Of a stretch of DNA of 28,881 nucleotides, positions 7,372 through 15,327 are shown piece after piece. The notes under the pieces are model-generated. The model was given only the letters and a program-made list of their open reading frames with translations, was not told the origin of the DNA and made no database searches. How positions within the stretch are numbered: position 1 is the stretch's first letter; every line of letters begins with the position of its first letter. The DNA is from an uncultured Lachnospiraceae bacterium (lineage in GTDB: Bacteria; Bacillota; Clostridia; Lachnospirales; Lachnospiraceae), in the NCBI GenBank assembly GCA_902764045.1, contig CACWUI010000003.1:1-28881 (forward strand), given 5' to 3'. Both the position numbers and the translations under genes were made by a program.

Positions 7372-8079
7372 TTAACGTCTCCTGCTTTGTGCAATAAGTA
7401 CAAGCCTTAAAAGCTGTAAAACTGCAGTACTTGCTGCTGCCACGTATGTTAAGGCCGCAGCTCTGAGTACCGAAGATGCACCCTTAACCTCCTCTTTTGT
7501 CAATATCCCGTTGCTTTCAAGAAGTTTAAGCCCCCTTCTTGACGCATTAAACTCCACGGGAAGGGTTATAAGCTGAAACGCCACGGCTGCACTGAAGAGA
7601 ATGATCCCGATATTTAAAAACACGGAACCGGTTGTAGTGTTATAAAATATTCCTATTATCACAAACAGCCATGAGATCTTCGAACTGATACTGGCTACCG
7701 GTACTATGGCTGTCCTTAATTTCAGGGGACCGTATCCGTAGGCATGCTGCACGGCGTGTCCGCATTCATGGGCTGCAACCGCAGAAGCGGAAAGGGAAGC
7801 TTTATTGTATACCGGCTCCGACAGGGCAAGGGTCCTTTTGGAAGGATTGTAGTGATCCGTCAGACTTCCTCCAACAGGTCCTATCATGACATCCGTAATG
7901 TTTTGCGAACCCAGGAGTTTTGCCGCCACCTGTGCTCCCGTAAGCCCGTTTGCGGACAATACTTTCGCATACTTATTAAAACTCGTATGAACACGGATCT
8001 GGGCCACCAGCGAAACAATAAAAGCAGCCACCAGTAATCCGTATATCCATAAATAACTTAAATCCTGCATATAATACAT
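7372..8079 (-). CDS. yugP: Zinc metallopeptidase, YugP family
   Basis: 235-residue membrane protein of the YugP family (neutral zinc metallopeptidase, substrate not established). The zinc site HECGH is at 104-108. There is an N-terminal membrane helix at about 8-26, and two or three further hydrophobic stretches at about 120-170 and 205-228. The GGSLTDHYNP and LTLPVEFNAS-type blocks match the family. GGGGTGA, which includes the fmt stop codon, serves as its ribosome binding site. A second ATG three codons in is possible. It is regularly found between fmt and rsmB in Clostridia, which supports the call but does not reveal its job. Confidence 0.92.
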   Translation of the reverse strand: MYYMQDLSYLWIYGLLVAAFIVSLVAQIRVHTSFNKYAKVLSANGLTGAQVAAKLLGSQNITDVMIGPVGGSLTDHYNPSKRTLALSEPVYNKASLSASAVAAHECGHAVQHAYGYGPLKLRTAIVPVASISSKISWLFVIIGIFYNTTTGSVFLNIGIILFSAAVAFQLITLPVEFNASRRGLKLLESNGILTKEEVKGASSVLRAAALTYVAAASTAVLQLLRLVLIAQSRRR

Positions 8080-8083
8080 ATGA

Positions 8084-9016
8084 TCACCCCAACTTTTCTC
8101 CGACAGTAAGTTTATGACCGTTTAAGAAGTCTCCCACTCTCATGCGTTTTTTTCCTTCAAGCTGTAATTCTTTAACTATCAAAACACTGTCTCTGCAGCA
8201 TATCTCTATGGAATCCTTTCCGACTCCGGTCAGTGTCCCAGGCTCGACCGCTTCATCAACAACGCCCCCAACGTCCGCATCCCAAAGGGTCAGTTTTTTT
8301 CCGTCAAGATAAGTGTATGCTCCGGGCCAGGGGTTTAATCCTCTGATAAGCCTTTCCAGAGTCAAGGCATCGTTATTAAAATCAATACGACCCATTTCCT
8401 TTGAAAGCATACCTGCGTGGGTAGCTTTTTCATTATCCTGACTGACAGGTTTTATGCTTCCGCTTTCCAGTTCATCGAGAGTCCTTATTATCAGTTCCGC
8501 GCCTGTCCTGCTAAGCTTATCAAACAGACTCCCTCCGGTTTCCTTGGGTGCAAGCCTAACCTTTTCCGTCAGCAAGATATCACCGGTGTCTACCCCTTCG
8601 TCCATGAGCATGGTGGTTACACCTGTCATTTCATCTCCGTTTATCACTGACCACTGAATGGGCGCTGCTCCTCTGTATTTGGGGAGCAGTGATGCATGAA
8701 TATTCACGCAGCCGTATTTTGGAATGTTCAAAAATTCTTTTTTCAGTATCTGACCGTATGCCACCACAACGATAACATCGGGATCAATATCTCTGATTTT
8801 TTTGATAAAAACCGGGTCAGATGCTTTAACAGGCTGTTCGACCGTAAGTCCCAGTCCCATTGCTCTTTCTTTTACCGGCGGAGCCTTAAGCTTTCCGCTT
8901 CTTCCCACAGGCTTGTCAGGCTGCGTGACCACAAGTTCGATCCGGTGTCCGTTATCATATAATGCCTGCAGGGCTTCAACCGCAAAATCCGGTGTCCCCA
9001 TAAAAACAGTTTTCAT
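8084..9016 (-). CDS. fmt: Methionyl-tRNA formyltransferase
   Basis: Transfers a formyl group from 10-formyltetrahydrofolate to Met-tRNA(fMet) for translation initiation. 310 residues. It opens with the family N-terminus MKTVFMGTPDFAV. Catalytic Asn105, His107 (NIHASLLPKYRGAAPI) and Asp143 (GVDTGD) are present, and the C-terminal OB-fold tRNA-binding domain follows about residue 205. The ATG at 9016 is preferred over the one at 9025. AAGGA (9026-9030) lies 9 nt from the former but touches the latter, and the shorter form matches the usual N-terminus. The 9025 ATG would overlap the def stop as ATGA. It is functionally paired with def upstream. Confidence 0.97.
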   Translation of the reverse strand: MKTVFMGTPDFAVEALQALYDNGHRIELVVTQPDKPVGRSGKLKAPPVKERAMGLGLTVEQPVKASDPVFIKKIRDIDPDVIVVVAYGQILKKEFLNIPKYGCVNIHASLLPKYRGAAPIQWSVINGDEMTGVTTMLMDEGVDTGDILLTEKVRLAPKETGGSLFDKLSRTGAELIIRTLDELESGSIKPVSQDNEKATHAGMLSKEMGRIDFNNDALTLERLIRGLNPWPGAYTYLDGKKLTLWDADVGGVVDEAVEPGTLTGVGKDSIEICCRDSVLIVKELQLEGKKRMRVGDFLNGHKLTVGEKLG

Positions 9017-9021
9017 ATGTA

Positions 9022-9501
9022 TCATTCCTTCTTTGCAGTTCTGTCCTTGTCTTCTTCGATCATGATATCCACAAAAAGCACACCGTTTAAATGATCTATC
9101 TCATGCATAATGCATTTGGCAAGAAGCCCTTCGGCATCAATGGTTATTTCCTTGAAATTCCTGTCTTTTGCCTTGACCACCACATGCTCCGGTCTAACGC
9201 ATTTACCGTATATTTCCGGCACGGAAAGGCAGCCTTCGCTTGTTATCTGCTCGCCCTCCTGTAAAACCACCTCGGGGTTGATAAGGACTATGGGATTTTT
9301 TTTCTTGGGGGATGTATCAATAACTATTATCCTTCTCAAAACCCCGACCTGCGGTGCCGCAAGTCCCACGCCGTCCTTGTCATACATTGTGTCAAACATG
9401 TCTTCTATAAGCGCAGAAACCTCAGGGGTTAACTCATTAACCTCTGAGGATACTTCACGCAATATATCATCACCGATCAAATGAACAGGTCTTACTGCCA
9501 T
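9022..9501 (-). CDS. def: Peptide deformylase
   Basis: Iron/zinc hydrolase that removes the N-formyl group from new proteins, completing the cycle begun by Fmt. 159 residues. All three family motifs are intact: GVGLAAPQVG (44-53), EGCLSVP with metal ligand Cys91 (89-95), and HEIDH (133-137). The start codon overlaps the ackA stop by one base as TAATG (minus strand), and only a weak Shine-Dalgarno is present, so translation probably depends on ackA reading. In many relatives def follows priA; here it follows ackA. Confidence 0.97.
   Translation of the reverse strand: MAVRPVHLIGDDILREVSSEVNELTPEVSALIEDMFDTMYDKDGVGLAAPQVGVLRRIIVIDTSPKKKNPIVLINPEVVLQEGEQITSEGCLSVPEIYGKCVRPEHVVVKAKDRNFKEITIDAEGLLAKCIMHEIDHLNGVLFVDIMIEEDKDRTAKKE
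9026..9030 (-). promoter_or_regulatory. Ribosome binding site deciding the fmt start
   Basis: AAGGA on the minus strand, inside the last codons of def. It is 9 nt from the ATG at 9016 and 0 nt from the ATG at 9025, which favours the downstream start. Confidence 0.6.
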
Positions 9502-10709
9502 TACTTCGTCTCATCAAGGAGTCTTTTGCACTCCCTTGCAATGGCAAGCTCTTCGTTGGTAGGTATAACACTTACCGCCACCTTTGAATCAGGGGTGGAA
9601 ATGATCATTTCTTTTCCTACAGCCTGCTCGCTCTTTTCTTTGTCAAGCTTAAGTCCCAGATATCTGAAGTTTTCAAACACCATGGGTCTGAGCCATGTGG
9701 CATTCTCACCTATACCGCCGGTAAATGTAATGGCATCAACACCGTTCATGGCTGCGGTATAAGCTCCGATATATTTGACAACACGGTATACAAATACATC
9801 AAGAGTCTCTTCCGCCACCCTGTCACCGCGCTCCTGAGCGGCCTTTAAGTCTCTGAAATCACTTGTAAGACCGTTGGAAAGACCGAATATACCGGACTTA
9901 TTATTTAAGATATAGAGCATATCCTGGATAGACTTCTTCTCTCTTCTGCAGATAAACTCCAAGATAGCAGGATCAAGATCACCGCTTCGTGTACCCATGG
10001 GAAGACCCTCAAGAGGCGTAAGCCCCATGGAGGTATCCACGCAGTTTCCGTCCTGTGTGGCAGAAATGGAAGAACCGTTTCCCAAATGACACACGATTAT
10101 CTTGCTGTTGTCTCTGTCAAGCCCCACAAGCTCCATGGTCCGCTTGGAAACATAGCTGTGGCTGGTACCGTGAAATCCGAATCTCCTTACATGGTACTTG
10201 TCATAGTACTCTCTGGGGATGGCATAAAGATACGCCTTAGGCAGCATGGTCGTGCCGTAGCCCGTATCAAAAACAGCCACATTGGGAATGGAGGGCATAT
10301 TGGTCTCACAGGCATTGATACCCGTAAGGTTTGCAGGATTGTGGAGAGGACCAAGCACAATATGGCTCTTTATTATATCCTTTACATCCTCATTTACAAA
10401 GGCTGCGGATCTGTATTTGGTGCCTCCGTGAAGGACTCTGTGTCCGATAGCCGCAATATCCTTTTCATCTTTTATTACACCGTGCTCCTCGTTGAATAAA
10501 GCCTCAAGTACAAGCTTTATGGCTGCTCCGTGGTTCTTTATGGGTGCCTTTACATTGTAGATCTCTTTACCGGAGGGTTTATGGACCAGCTCGGAGCCCA
10601 TGATACCGATCCTTTGTACACTTCCCTTCGCAAGAACGAACTCATCCTCCATATTGATCAGCTGATACTTAAGGGATGAGCTTCCGCAGTTAAGTACAAG
10701 TATATTCAT
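9501..10709 (-). CDS. ackA: Acetate kinase
   Basis: Converts acetyl phosphate and ADP to acetate and ATP, the final step of fermentative acetate formation. 402 residues, standard length. ASKHA-fold motifs are present: NCGSSSLK (7-14), GHRVLHGG (89-96), GFHGTSH (178-184), CHLGNGSS, and TGGIGEN near 340. One deviation: the usual FDTAFHQTM reads FDTGYGTTM, with Gly at 152 where most acetate kinases have a His near the phosphate site. Pta lies 20 nt upstream, and AAGGAG is about 10 nt before the ATG. Function is well supported by context. Confidence 0.96.
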   Translation of the reverse strand: MNILVLNCGSSSLKYQLINMEDEFVLAKGSVQRIGIMGSELVHKPSGKEIYNVKAPIKNHGAAIKLVLEALFNEEHGVIKDEKDIAAIGHRVLHGGTKYRSAAFVNEDVKDIIKSHIVLGPLHNPANLTGINACETNMPSIPNVAVFDTGYGTTMLPKAYLYAIPREYYDKYHVRRFGFHGTSHSYVSKRTMELVGLDRDNSKIIVCHLGNGSSISATQDGNCVDTSMGLTPLEGLPMGTRSGDLDPAILEFICRREKKSIQDMLYILNNKSGIFGLSNGLTSDFRDLKAAQERGDRVAEETLDVFVYRVVKYIGAYTAAMNGVDAITFTGGIGENATWLRPMVFENFRYLGLKLDKEKSEQAVGKEMIISTPDSKVAVSVIPTNEELAIARECKRLLDETK

Positions 10710-10729
10710 AAAAAGTTTTCTCCTTACAA

Positions 10730-11728
10730 TTAATTACTGTGCTGTGCCTGTACTGCCGTAAGTGCAACCACGCCGACTATGTCATCGGGACTGCAGCCCC
10801 TTGAAAGATCATTTACCGGCATTGCGATCCCCTGAAGTACGGGACCGTATGCCGAAGCTTTACCAAGTCTTTGTACCAGTTTGTAGCCGATGTTTCCGGC
10901 ATCAAGATTGGGGAATACAAGTACATTGGCCTCACCGGCAACCTTGCTGTCTTTTACTTTGATGGAAGCAACCTTTTTATCAATGGCTGCATCAAGCTGA
11001 AGCTCACCGTCTATAAGAAATCCAGAGTTCTCTGCTTTTGCAATATCCACTGCTTCCTGAACCTTCAGCACATCATCGTGGCTTGCGGAACCCTGTGTTG
11101 AATAAGAAAGCATGGCGACCTTGGGTTCGTTCCCCGTAAATGTCTTGTATGACTCTGCAGAACTTATAGCTATGGACGCCAGTTCTTCTGCATTGGGATT
11201 GAAATTTAAAGCGCAGTCAGCAAAAAGCATAAGACCGTCGTCACCGTACTCACAGTCAGGCACCTCCATAAGGAAAAATGCCGATACAAGCTTGGTACCC
11301 GGCTTTGTCTTTATTATCTGAAGGCAGGGTCTTAATGTGTCCGCAGTGGAATGGCATGCTCCCGATACGGCACCGTCCGCATCACCGCATTTGCACATAA
11401 GAGCCGCATAATACATATAATCCTTTGACAGTATCTCATCTGCGGTCTCTGATGTGATCCCCTTATGTCCTCTGAGTTCAACAAACTTGTCTACATATTT
11501 CTGTCTGTTGGGATCCGTGACGGGATCAATGACTTTCACATTTGAAATGTCAAATCCTGCGGAATGCTTCTTCACCTCATCTTCCGTACCGATGATGATG
11601 ATATCTGCAATACCCTCTTTTATAATGGTCTCCGCTGCCTCGTAGGTTCTTTCATCCATTGATTCCGGAAGAACAATGGTTTTTTTATTCTGTTTTGCCT
11701 GTTCTTTTATGGTATCTATAAACGCCAT
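10730..11728 (-). CDS. pta: Phosphate acetyltransferase
   Basis: Converts acetyl-CoA and phosphate to acetyl phosphate, which AckA uses to make ATP. 332 residues, the short Pta form with only the catalytic PTA_PTB domain and no N-terminal regulatory domains. Recognisable blocks include TIVLPESMDERTYEAA near the start, CKCGDADGAVSGACHSTADTLRP around the middle, and FPNLDAGNIGYKLVQRL plus SRGCSPDDIVGVVALTAVQAQ at the C-terminus. GGAGGAG precedes the ATG by 7 nt. It is the first gene of the eleven-gene run, with a consensus promoter about 50 nt upstream. Confidence 0.97.
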   Translation of the reverse strand: MAFIDTIKEQAKQNKKTIVLPESMDERTYEAAETIIKEGIADIIIIGTEDEVKKHSAGFDISNVKVIDPVTDPNRQKYVDKFVELRGHKGITSETADEILSKDYMYYAALMCKCGDADGAVSGACHSTADTLRPCLQIIKTKPGTKLVSAFFLMEVPDCEYGDDGLMLFADCALNFNPNAEELASIAISSAESYKTFTGNEPKVAMLSYSTQGSASHDDVLKVQEAVDIAKAENSGFLIDGELQLDAAIDKKVASIKVKDSKVAGEANVLVFPNLDAGNIGYKLVQRLGKASAYGPVLQGIAMPVNDLSRGCSPDDIVGVVALTAVQAQHSN

Positions 11729-11774
11729 AAATTAGCTCCTCCCGACTTTTATGCAATAAAGTGTAGTTAGAACG

Positions 11775-11803
11775 ATTATACTTTATAAAGCAAACAAGTA
11801 CAA
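11775..11803 (-). promoter_or_regulatory. Promoter of the pta-ackA-def...rpe run
   Basis: Minus strand: -35 TTGTAC (plus 11798-11803), 17 nt spacer, perfect -10 TATAAT (plus 11775-11780). Predicted start is about 11768, giving a leader of about 40 nt before pta. No similarly good promoter was seen at the tight junctions downstream, so it may drive up to eleven genes. Confidence 0.75.
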
Positions 11804-11837
11804 GGGAAAATATTTTTGCCCGGGATCCAGCTATACA

Positions 11838-11854
11838 GGGGACGGTTTCTCCCC
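11838..11854. repeat. Short GGGGA/TCCCC inverted repeat between pta and tmcAL
   Basis: GGGGA (11838-11842) and TCCCC (11850-11854) flank a seven-base spacer. It lies upstream of both divergent transcripts, and a T-run on the plus strand begins nine bases later. It could be a weak terminator, a binding site or a degenerate dispersed palindrome; nothing here decides. Confidence 0.3.
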
Positions 11855-11912
11855 ATATATACTTTTTTATGATATGATGAAATATAACATAAAAAATCTC
11901 AAGGAGAATAAC

Positions 11913-13331
11913 ATGAAAGCCGTCGGACTTGTTACTGAATATAATCCTTTTCATAACGGACATATGCTCCACCTTCAAAAATCCATGGAACTCAGCGGCG
12001 CTGACGTTTCAGTGGCCGTGATGAGCGGTGACTTTGTTCAAAGGGGTGAGCCTGCCGTTATGGACAAATACACCAGAGCCAGGATCGCAGTGGACTGCGG
12101 TGTAAACCTGGTGGTTGAGCTGCCCGTGAAATTTGCCCTTGCCAACGCCGAACAGTTTGCAACGGGCGCCGTTTTTACCCTTAATGCCCTGGGAGTTGAT
12201 AGCATGTGCTTCGGGAGCGAGAGCGGCTCCGTAAGGGAACTCGACTATATCGCAGATGTGCTTGCCAATGAATCAGATCTTTATCAGCTTGCCTTAAAGA
12301 AAGAATTACGATCAGGCGCATCTTTCCCTCTTGCAAGGGAAAATGCCATAGGGACAATGAATATCATGGACAGGGAACTGCTTCACGATATCCTTTCCTC
12401 ACCCAACAACATTCTTGCCATCGAGTACCTGAAAGCCGCAAAGAGACATGCCTGCCCCATTACACCCTACACATTTAAAAGAGCGGGCATGGGCTATAAT
12501 GATCTGTTTACCGCGCAAAATGCAGATTCCGAATACGCATCAGCCGAGGCTCTGCGAAACGAGATAAAGCGCTACTGCCTTGCCATGGAGGATCTTGCCT
12601 CGGATATAGGAAATGAGGATACGGACTACTATGACTCCATGATATTTGAGACAAATGATATTTTACAGAATATCATCAAATACATCCCGGAAGCAGCACA
12701 GGATACATTCCTTGGAGAAATGGACAAGAACATGCCTGTTTACAAAGAGGATTTTAACGGTGTATTCAATGCCAAATTAAAAAAGATCCTGAGGGACTGC
12801 TCATACGACAGACGTAAGGCTGCAGAAGTTTTGCTCAAATATGACGGCTTTAACCCTAATCTTGCAAACAGGGTCATGAATAAATACGACAAGTATTATG
12901 ATCTGGATGAATTTATCGATCTTTTAAATGACAAGTCCAGCACCTATACCGCTATTTCCCGTGCATTATTTAAGTTTATCCTCGGGCACAAAAAAAATAC
13001 CCGTTCCCTTGTTGACGGAACGGATATTGAAAATGAAGCCTTCGATGAGGATATCGAAAATATGCTTGATAATTATAAATATACGGACATTTCCTATGTC
13101 AGGATACTTGCCCTGGATGACAAGGGCATGGAATATCTTGGCGGGATAAGAAAAACCGCTACTGTACCCTTTATCACGAAAACCGCCGGTTACGGAGAGG
13201 TTCTGTCGGATGATATATATGCTTCCGATCTTTACAATCTTGCGGTATGGGAGGTCTTTGAAGAAACCCTTCCCGATGAATTCCACAGGGGTGTTTATAT
13301 CAAAGGCAAAGGATTTACCGGTACCGTTTAA
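11913..13331 (+). CDS. tmcAL: tRNA(Met) cytidine acetate ligase (YlbM/TmcAL family)
   Basis: Forms N4-acetylcytidine at the wobble position of elongator tRNA-Met using acetate and ATP, through an acetyl-adenylate. 472 residues, somewhat longer than the roughly 400-residue B. subtilis YlbM. The nucleotidyltransferase fold is marked by GLVTEYNPFHNGH (5-17), with the HxGH-type adenylate motif, and SGDFVQRGEPAVMDKYTRA. The ATG at 11913 is chosen over 11874 because AAGGAG (11901-11906) lies 6 nt before it and the family N-terminus MKAVGLVTEYNPFH begins there. It diverges from pta-ackA, which makes the acetate it consumes. The promoter is weak by eye: a TATGAT at about 11868-11873 with only a poor -35. 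Its 3' end faces the 84-residue gene with 24 nt between and no clear terminator. Confidence 0.93.
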   Translation: MKAVGLVTEYNPFHNGHMLHLQKSMELSGADVSVAVMSGDFVQRGEPAVMDKYTRARIAVDCGVNLVVELPVKFALANAEQFATGAVFTLNALGVDSMCFGSESGSVRELDYIADVLANESDLYQLALKKELRSGASFPLARENAIGTMNIMDRELLHDILSSPNNILAIEYLKAAKRHACPITPYTFKRAGMGYNDLFTAQNADSEYASAEALRNEIKRYCLAMEDLASDIGNEDTDYYDSMIFETNDILQNIIKYIPEAAQDTFLGEMDKNMPVYKEDFNGVFNAKLKKILRDCSYDRRKAAEVLLKYDGFNPNLANRVMNKYDKYYDLDEFIDLLNDKSSTYTAISRALFKFILGHKKNTRSLVDGTDIENEAFDEDIENMLDNYKYTDISYVRILALDDKGMEYLGGIRKTATVPFITKTAGYGEVLSDDIYASDLYNLAVWEVFEETLPDEFHRGVYIKGKGFTGTV

Positions 13332-13355
13332 AACAGCCCCTTATCCCTCACGATC

Positions 13356-13610
13356 TTAATGCAGTGCGTTTCTGACTCCCCTTAGTACAGACGGTGCCTT
13401 GTGCAGCCCTATGAATACAGACTTCACAAGGATACGTCTCGGGCTCAGACGCTCACCGAGTTCATATGCATATTCAAGATAGTCGAGCATCCTCTTCCAG
13501 TTTTTTTCCGTTCCGAGATTTCTGATAACCTCGGATATCAGGTGAGGATTATTTATATATGTCTTAAGTTTGCTTTTTAATCTGTTTAAAGTATCTGATG
13601 AATATTCCAT
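13356..13610 (-). CDS. Conserved-looking small protein of unknown function, 84 residues
   Basis: I do not recognise this protein. From the ATG at 13610 it is 84 residues, basic and mainly helical by appearance. The N-terminal part (MEYSSDTLNRLKSKLKTYI) is amphipathic. A central segment has Trp and several Tyr (WKRMLDYLEYAYELGE), and the C-terminus is rich in Arg, Lys and hydrophobics, with no clear membrane helix or cysteine pattern. The start is set by GGAGG (13618-13622), 7 nt upstream; an ATG seven codons earlier overlaps that site. It lies 51 nt downstream of the PFL/DUF711 gene on the same strand, so probably shares its transcript. The good ribosome binding site argues for a real gene. 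Confidence 0.7.
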   Translation of the reverse strand: MEYSSDTLNRLKSKLKTYINNPHLISEVIRNLGTEKNWKRMLDYLEYAYELGERLSPRRILVKSVFIGLHKAPSVLRGVRNALH

Positions 13611-13661
13611 GATAATACCTCCGATCATCAATTTTAGGATAGCTGGGAACCGGGCAGTTAG

Positions 13662-15026
13662 TTAATTTTTAAAACTGTGTATCGGCGCAGGGATCCGTCC
13701 GGTACGGTTTACAAAGTCATCGCACTTAAAGTTGTTCACGGGCATGATAGGGGCGTGTCCGAGAAGCCCCCCGAATTCAACATTATCACCCACGGTCTTT
13801 CCGCAGACAGGGATCAGGCGGACGGCCGTGGTTTTTTGATTCACCATGCCGATGGCAGATTCATCGGCTATGATGCCGGCGATGGTCTCGGCAGACACAT
13901 CTCCCGGAACGGCTATCATATCAAGCCCTACTGAGCATACACAGGTCATTGCTTCCAGCTTCTCAATTGTAAGAGCGCCTACCTCCACAGCATCTATCAT
14001 TCCCTGGTCCTCGCTTACGGGAATAAATGCTCCGCTAAGCCCTCCAACATATGAAGAGGCCATTACGCCGCCCTTCTTAACCTGATCATTAAGGAGTGCA
14101 AGAGCCGCTGTGGTCCCCGGCGCCCCCGGATGCTCAAGCCCTATCTCCTTTAAGATATCAGCCACACTGTCTCCGATGGCAGGGGTGGGAGCCAGCGAAA
14201 GATCGATTATACCAAACTCCGAATCAAGTCTTTTGGCTGCTTCCTGAGCCACCAGCTGCCCTACCCTGGTTATCTTAAATGCCGTCTTTTTTATGGTATC
14301 GCAAAGAACCTTAAAACTCTCTCCCCTTACAGCCTCAAGAGCGTATTTAACAACTCCCGGTCCACTGACACCTACATTTATAACCGTATCCGGTTCAGAC
14401 ACTCCGTGAAAGGCACCTGCCATAAATGGATTGTCATCGGGAGCGTTGCAGAGCACCACAAGCTTGGCACAGCCTATGGAATCCCTGTCGGCTGTCCTTT
14501 CTGCGGTCTTTTTAATTACGTCCCCCATAAGTCTGACGGCATCCATATTTATACCAGTCTTTGTGGAGCCCACATTTACGGACGAACATATATAATCCGT
14601 TTCGGCAAGTGCCTCGGGTATGGAGTTCATCAAAAGTTCATCTGCCTTTGTGCTTCCCTTTGAAACTATGGCGGAATAGCCTCCTATGAAATTCACGCCA
14701 ATGGTTTCGGCTGCTTTATCAAGTGACTTTGCAATACGCACAAAATCATCCGTGGATCTTGCGCAGGCTCCGCCTACTGTAGCAATGGGTGTTACGGAAA
14801 CCCTTTTATTTACAATGGGGATCCCGAACTCGGCCCCTATCTTATTTCCTGTCTCCACAAGATTTACGGCACAGGAAACTATCTTGTTGTATATCTTATC
14901 GCAGGTCTTATCCGTACTTTCATCTATACAGTCAAGAAGGCTTACACCCATGGTAATAGTCCTTACGTCAAGGTTCTCCTTCTCAATCATTTTATTGGTC
15001 TCATTGACCTCTGAAATGTTAATCAT
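13662..15026 (-). CDS. PFL-family protein (DUF711 / UPF0210)
   Basis: 454 residues, the full family length. The fold is related to pyruvate formate-lyase-like barrels, but no glycyl-radical RVxGY motif is visible, and no reaction has been established for the family to my knowledge. Recognisable blocks: VRTITMGVSLLDC near residue 20, NKRVSVTPIA, VNVGVSGPGVV, SLAPTPAIGDSVADIL, and a C-terminal GHAPIMPVN. It follows the ACT-domain gene by 13 nt with GGAG before its ATG. This ACT-PFL pairing is known in streptococci and many Firmicutes and suggests that ACT senses a small molecule for the PFL protein. The family call is secure; function unknown. Confidence 0.93.
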   Translation of the reverse strand: MINISEVNETNKMIEKENLDVRTITMGVSLLDCIDESTDKTCDKIYNKIVSCAVNLVETGNKIGAEFGIPIVNKRVSVTPIATVGGACARSTDDFVRIAKSLDKAAETIGVNFIGGYSAIVSKGSTKADELLMNSIPEALAETDYICSSVNVGSTKTGINMDAVRLMGDVIKKTAERTADRDSIGCAKLVVLCNAPDDNPFMAGAFHGVSEPDTVINVGVSGPGVVKYALEAVRGESFKVLCDTIKKTAFKITRVGQLVAQEAAKRLDSEFGIIDLSLAPTPAIGDSVADILKEIGLEHPGAPGTTAALALLNDQVKKGGVMASSYVGGLSGAFIPVSEDQGMIDAVEVGALTIEKLEAMTCVCSVGLDMIAVPGDVSAETIAGIIADESAIGMVNQKTTAVRLIPVCGKTVGDNVEFGGLLGHAPIMPVNNFKCDDFVNRTGRIPAPIHSFKN

Positions 15027-15039
15027 TACTTTCTCCGTA

Positions 15040-15312
15040 TCAAATTCTGTGCATCATATCAAATATCTCTTCACGCTGGCATTTCACCACGACTCCGATG
15101 TCCTGTCCCAGACTTTCCAGGCTCTTATTGATGTCCTCAAAATCCGTTTGGGCATTGCTGATATCAACGATCATCATCATGTTAAAAAGACCTCCCACGA
15201 TAGTCTGGGAGATATCCAATATATTAATTCCGTTATCTGCAAGATAAGTACAAACCTTCGCTATAATTCCAACCGTGTCGTTTCCCACCACGGTGATCAC
15301 ACATTTTTTCAT
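15040..15312 (-). CDS. ACT domain-containing protein (UPF0237 family)
   Basis: 90 residues: a single ACT domain with the opening CVITVVGNDTVGIIAKVCTYL, then NGINILDISQTIVGGLFNMMMIVDI, typical of stand-alone ACT proteins that bind amino acids or similar small ligands. A short C-terminal tail follows. AGGAG lies a few bases before the ATG. It sits directly upstream of the PFL/DUF711 gene (13 nt) and downstream of the MBL-fold gene (15 nt). Pairing with DUF711 is a conserved arrangement and points to a regulatory or accessory role, but the ligand is unknown. Confidence 0.92.
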   Translation of the reverse strand: MKKCVITVVGNDTVGIIAKVCTYLADNGINILDISQTIVGGLFNMMMIVDISNAQTDFEDINKSLESLGQDIGVVVKCQREEIFDMMHRI

Positions 15313-15327
15313 TTTTTCTCCTGTTCC

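Noticed and set aside
11821..11880. Restriction-site-like CCCGGGATCC near 11819-11828, suggesting vector sequence
   Set aside because: A single short match in an otherwise normal promoter region; nothing else vector-like surrounds it.
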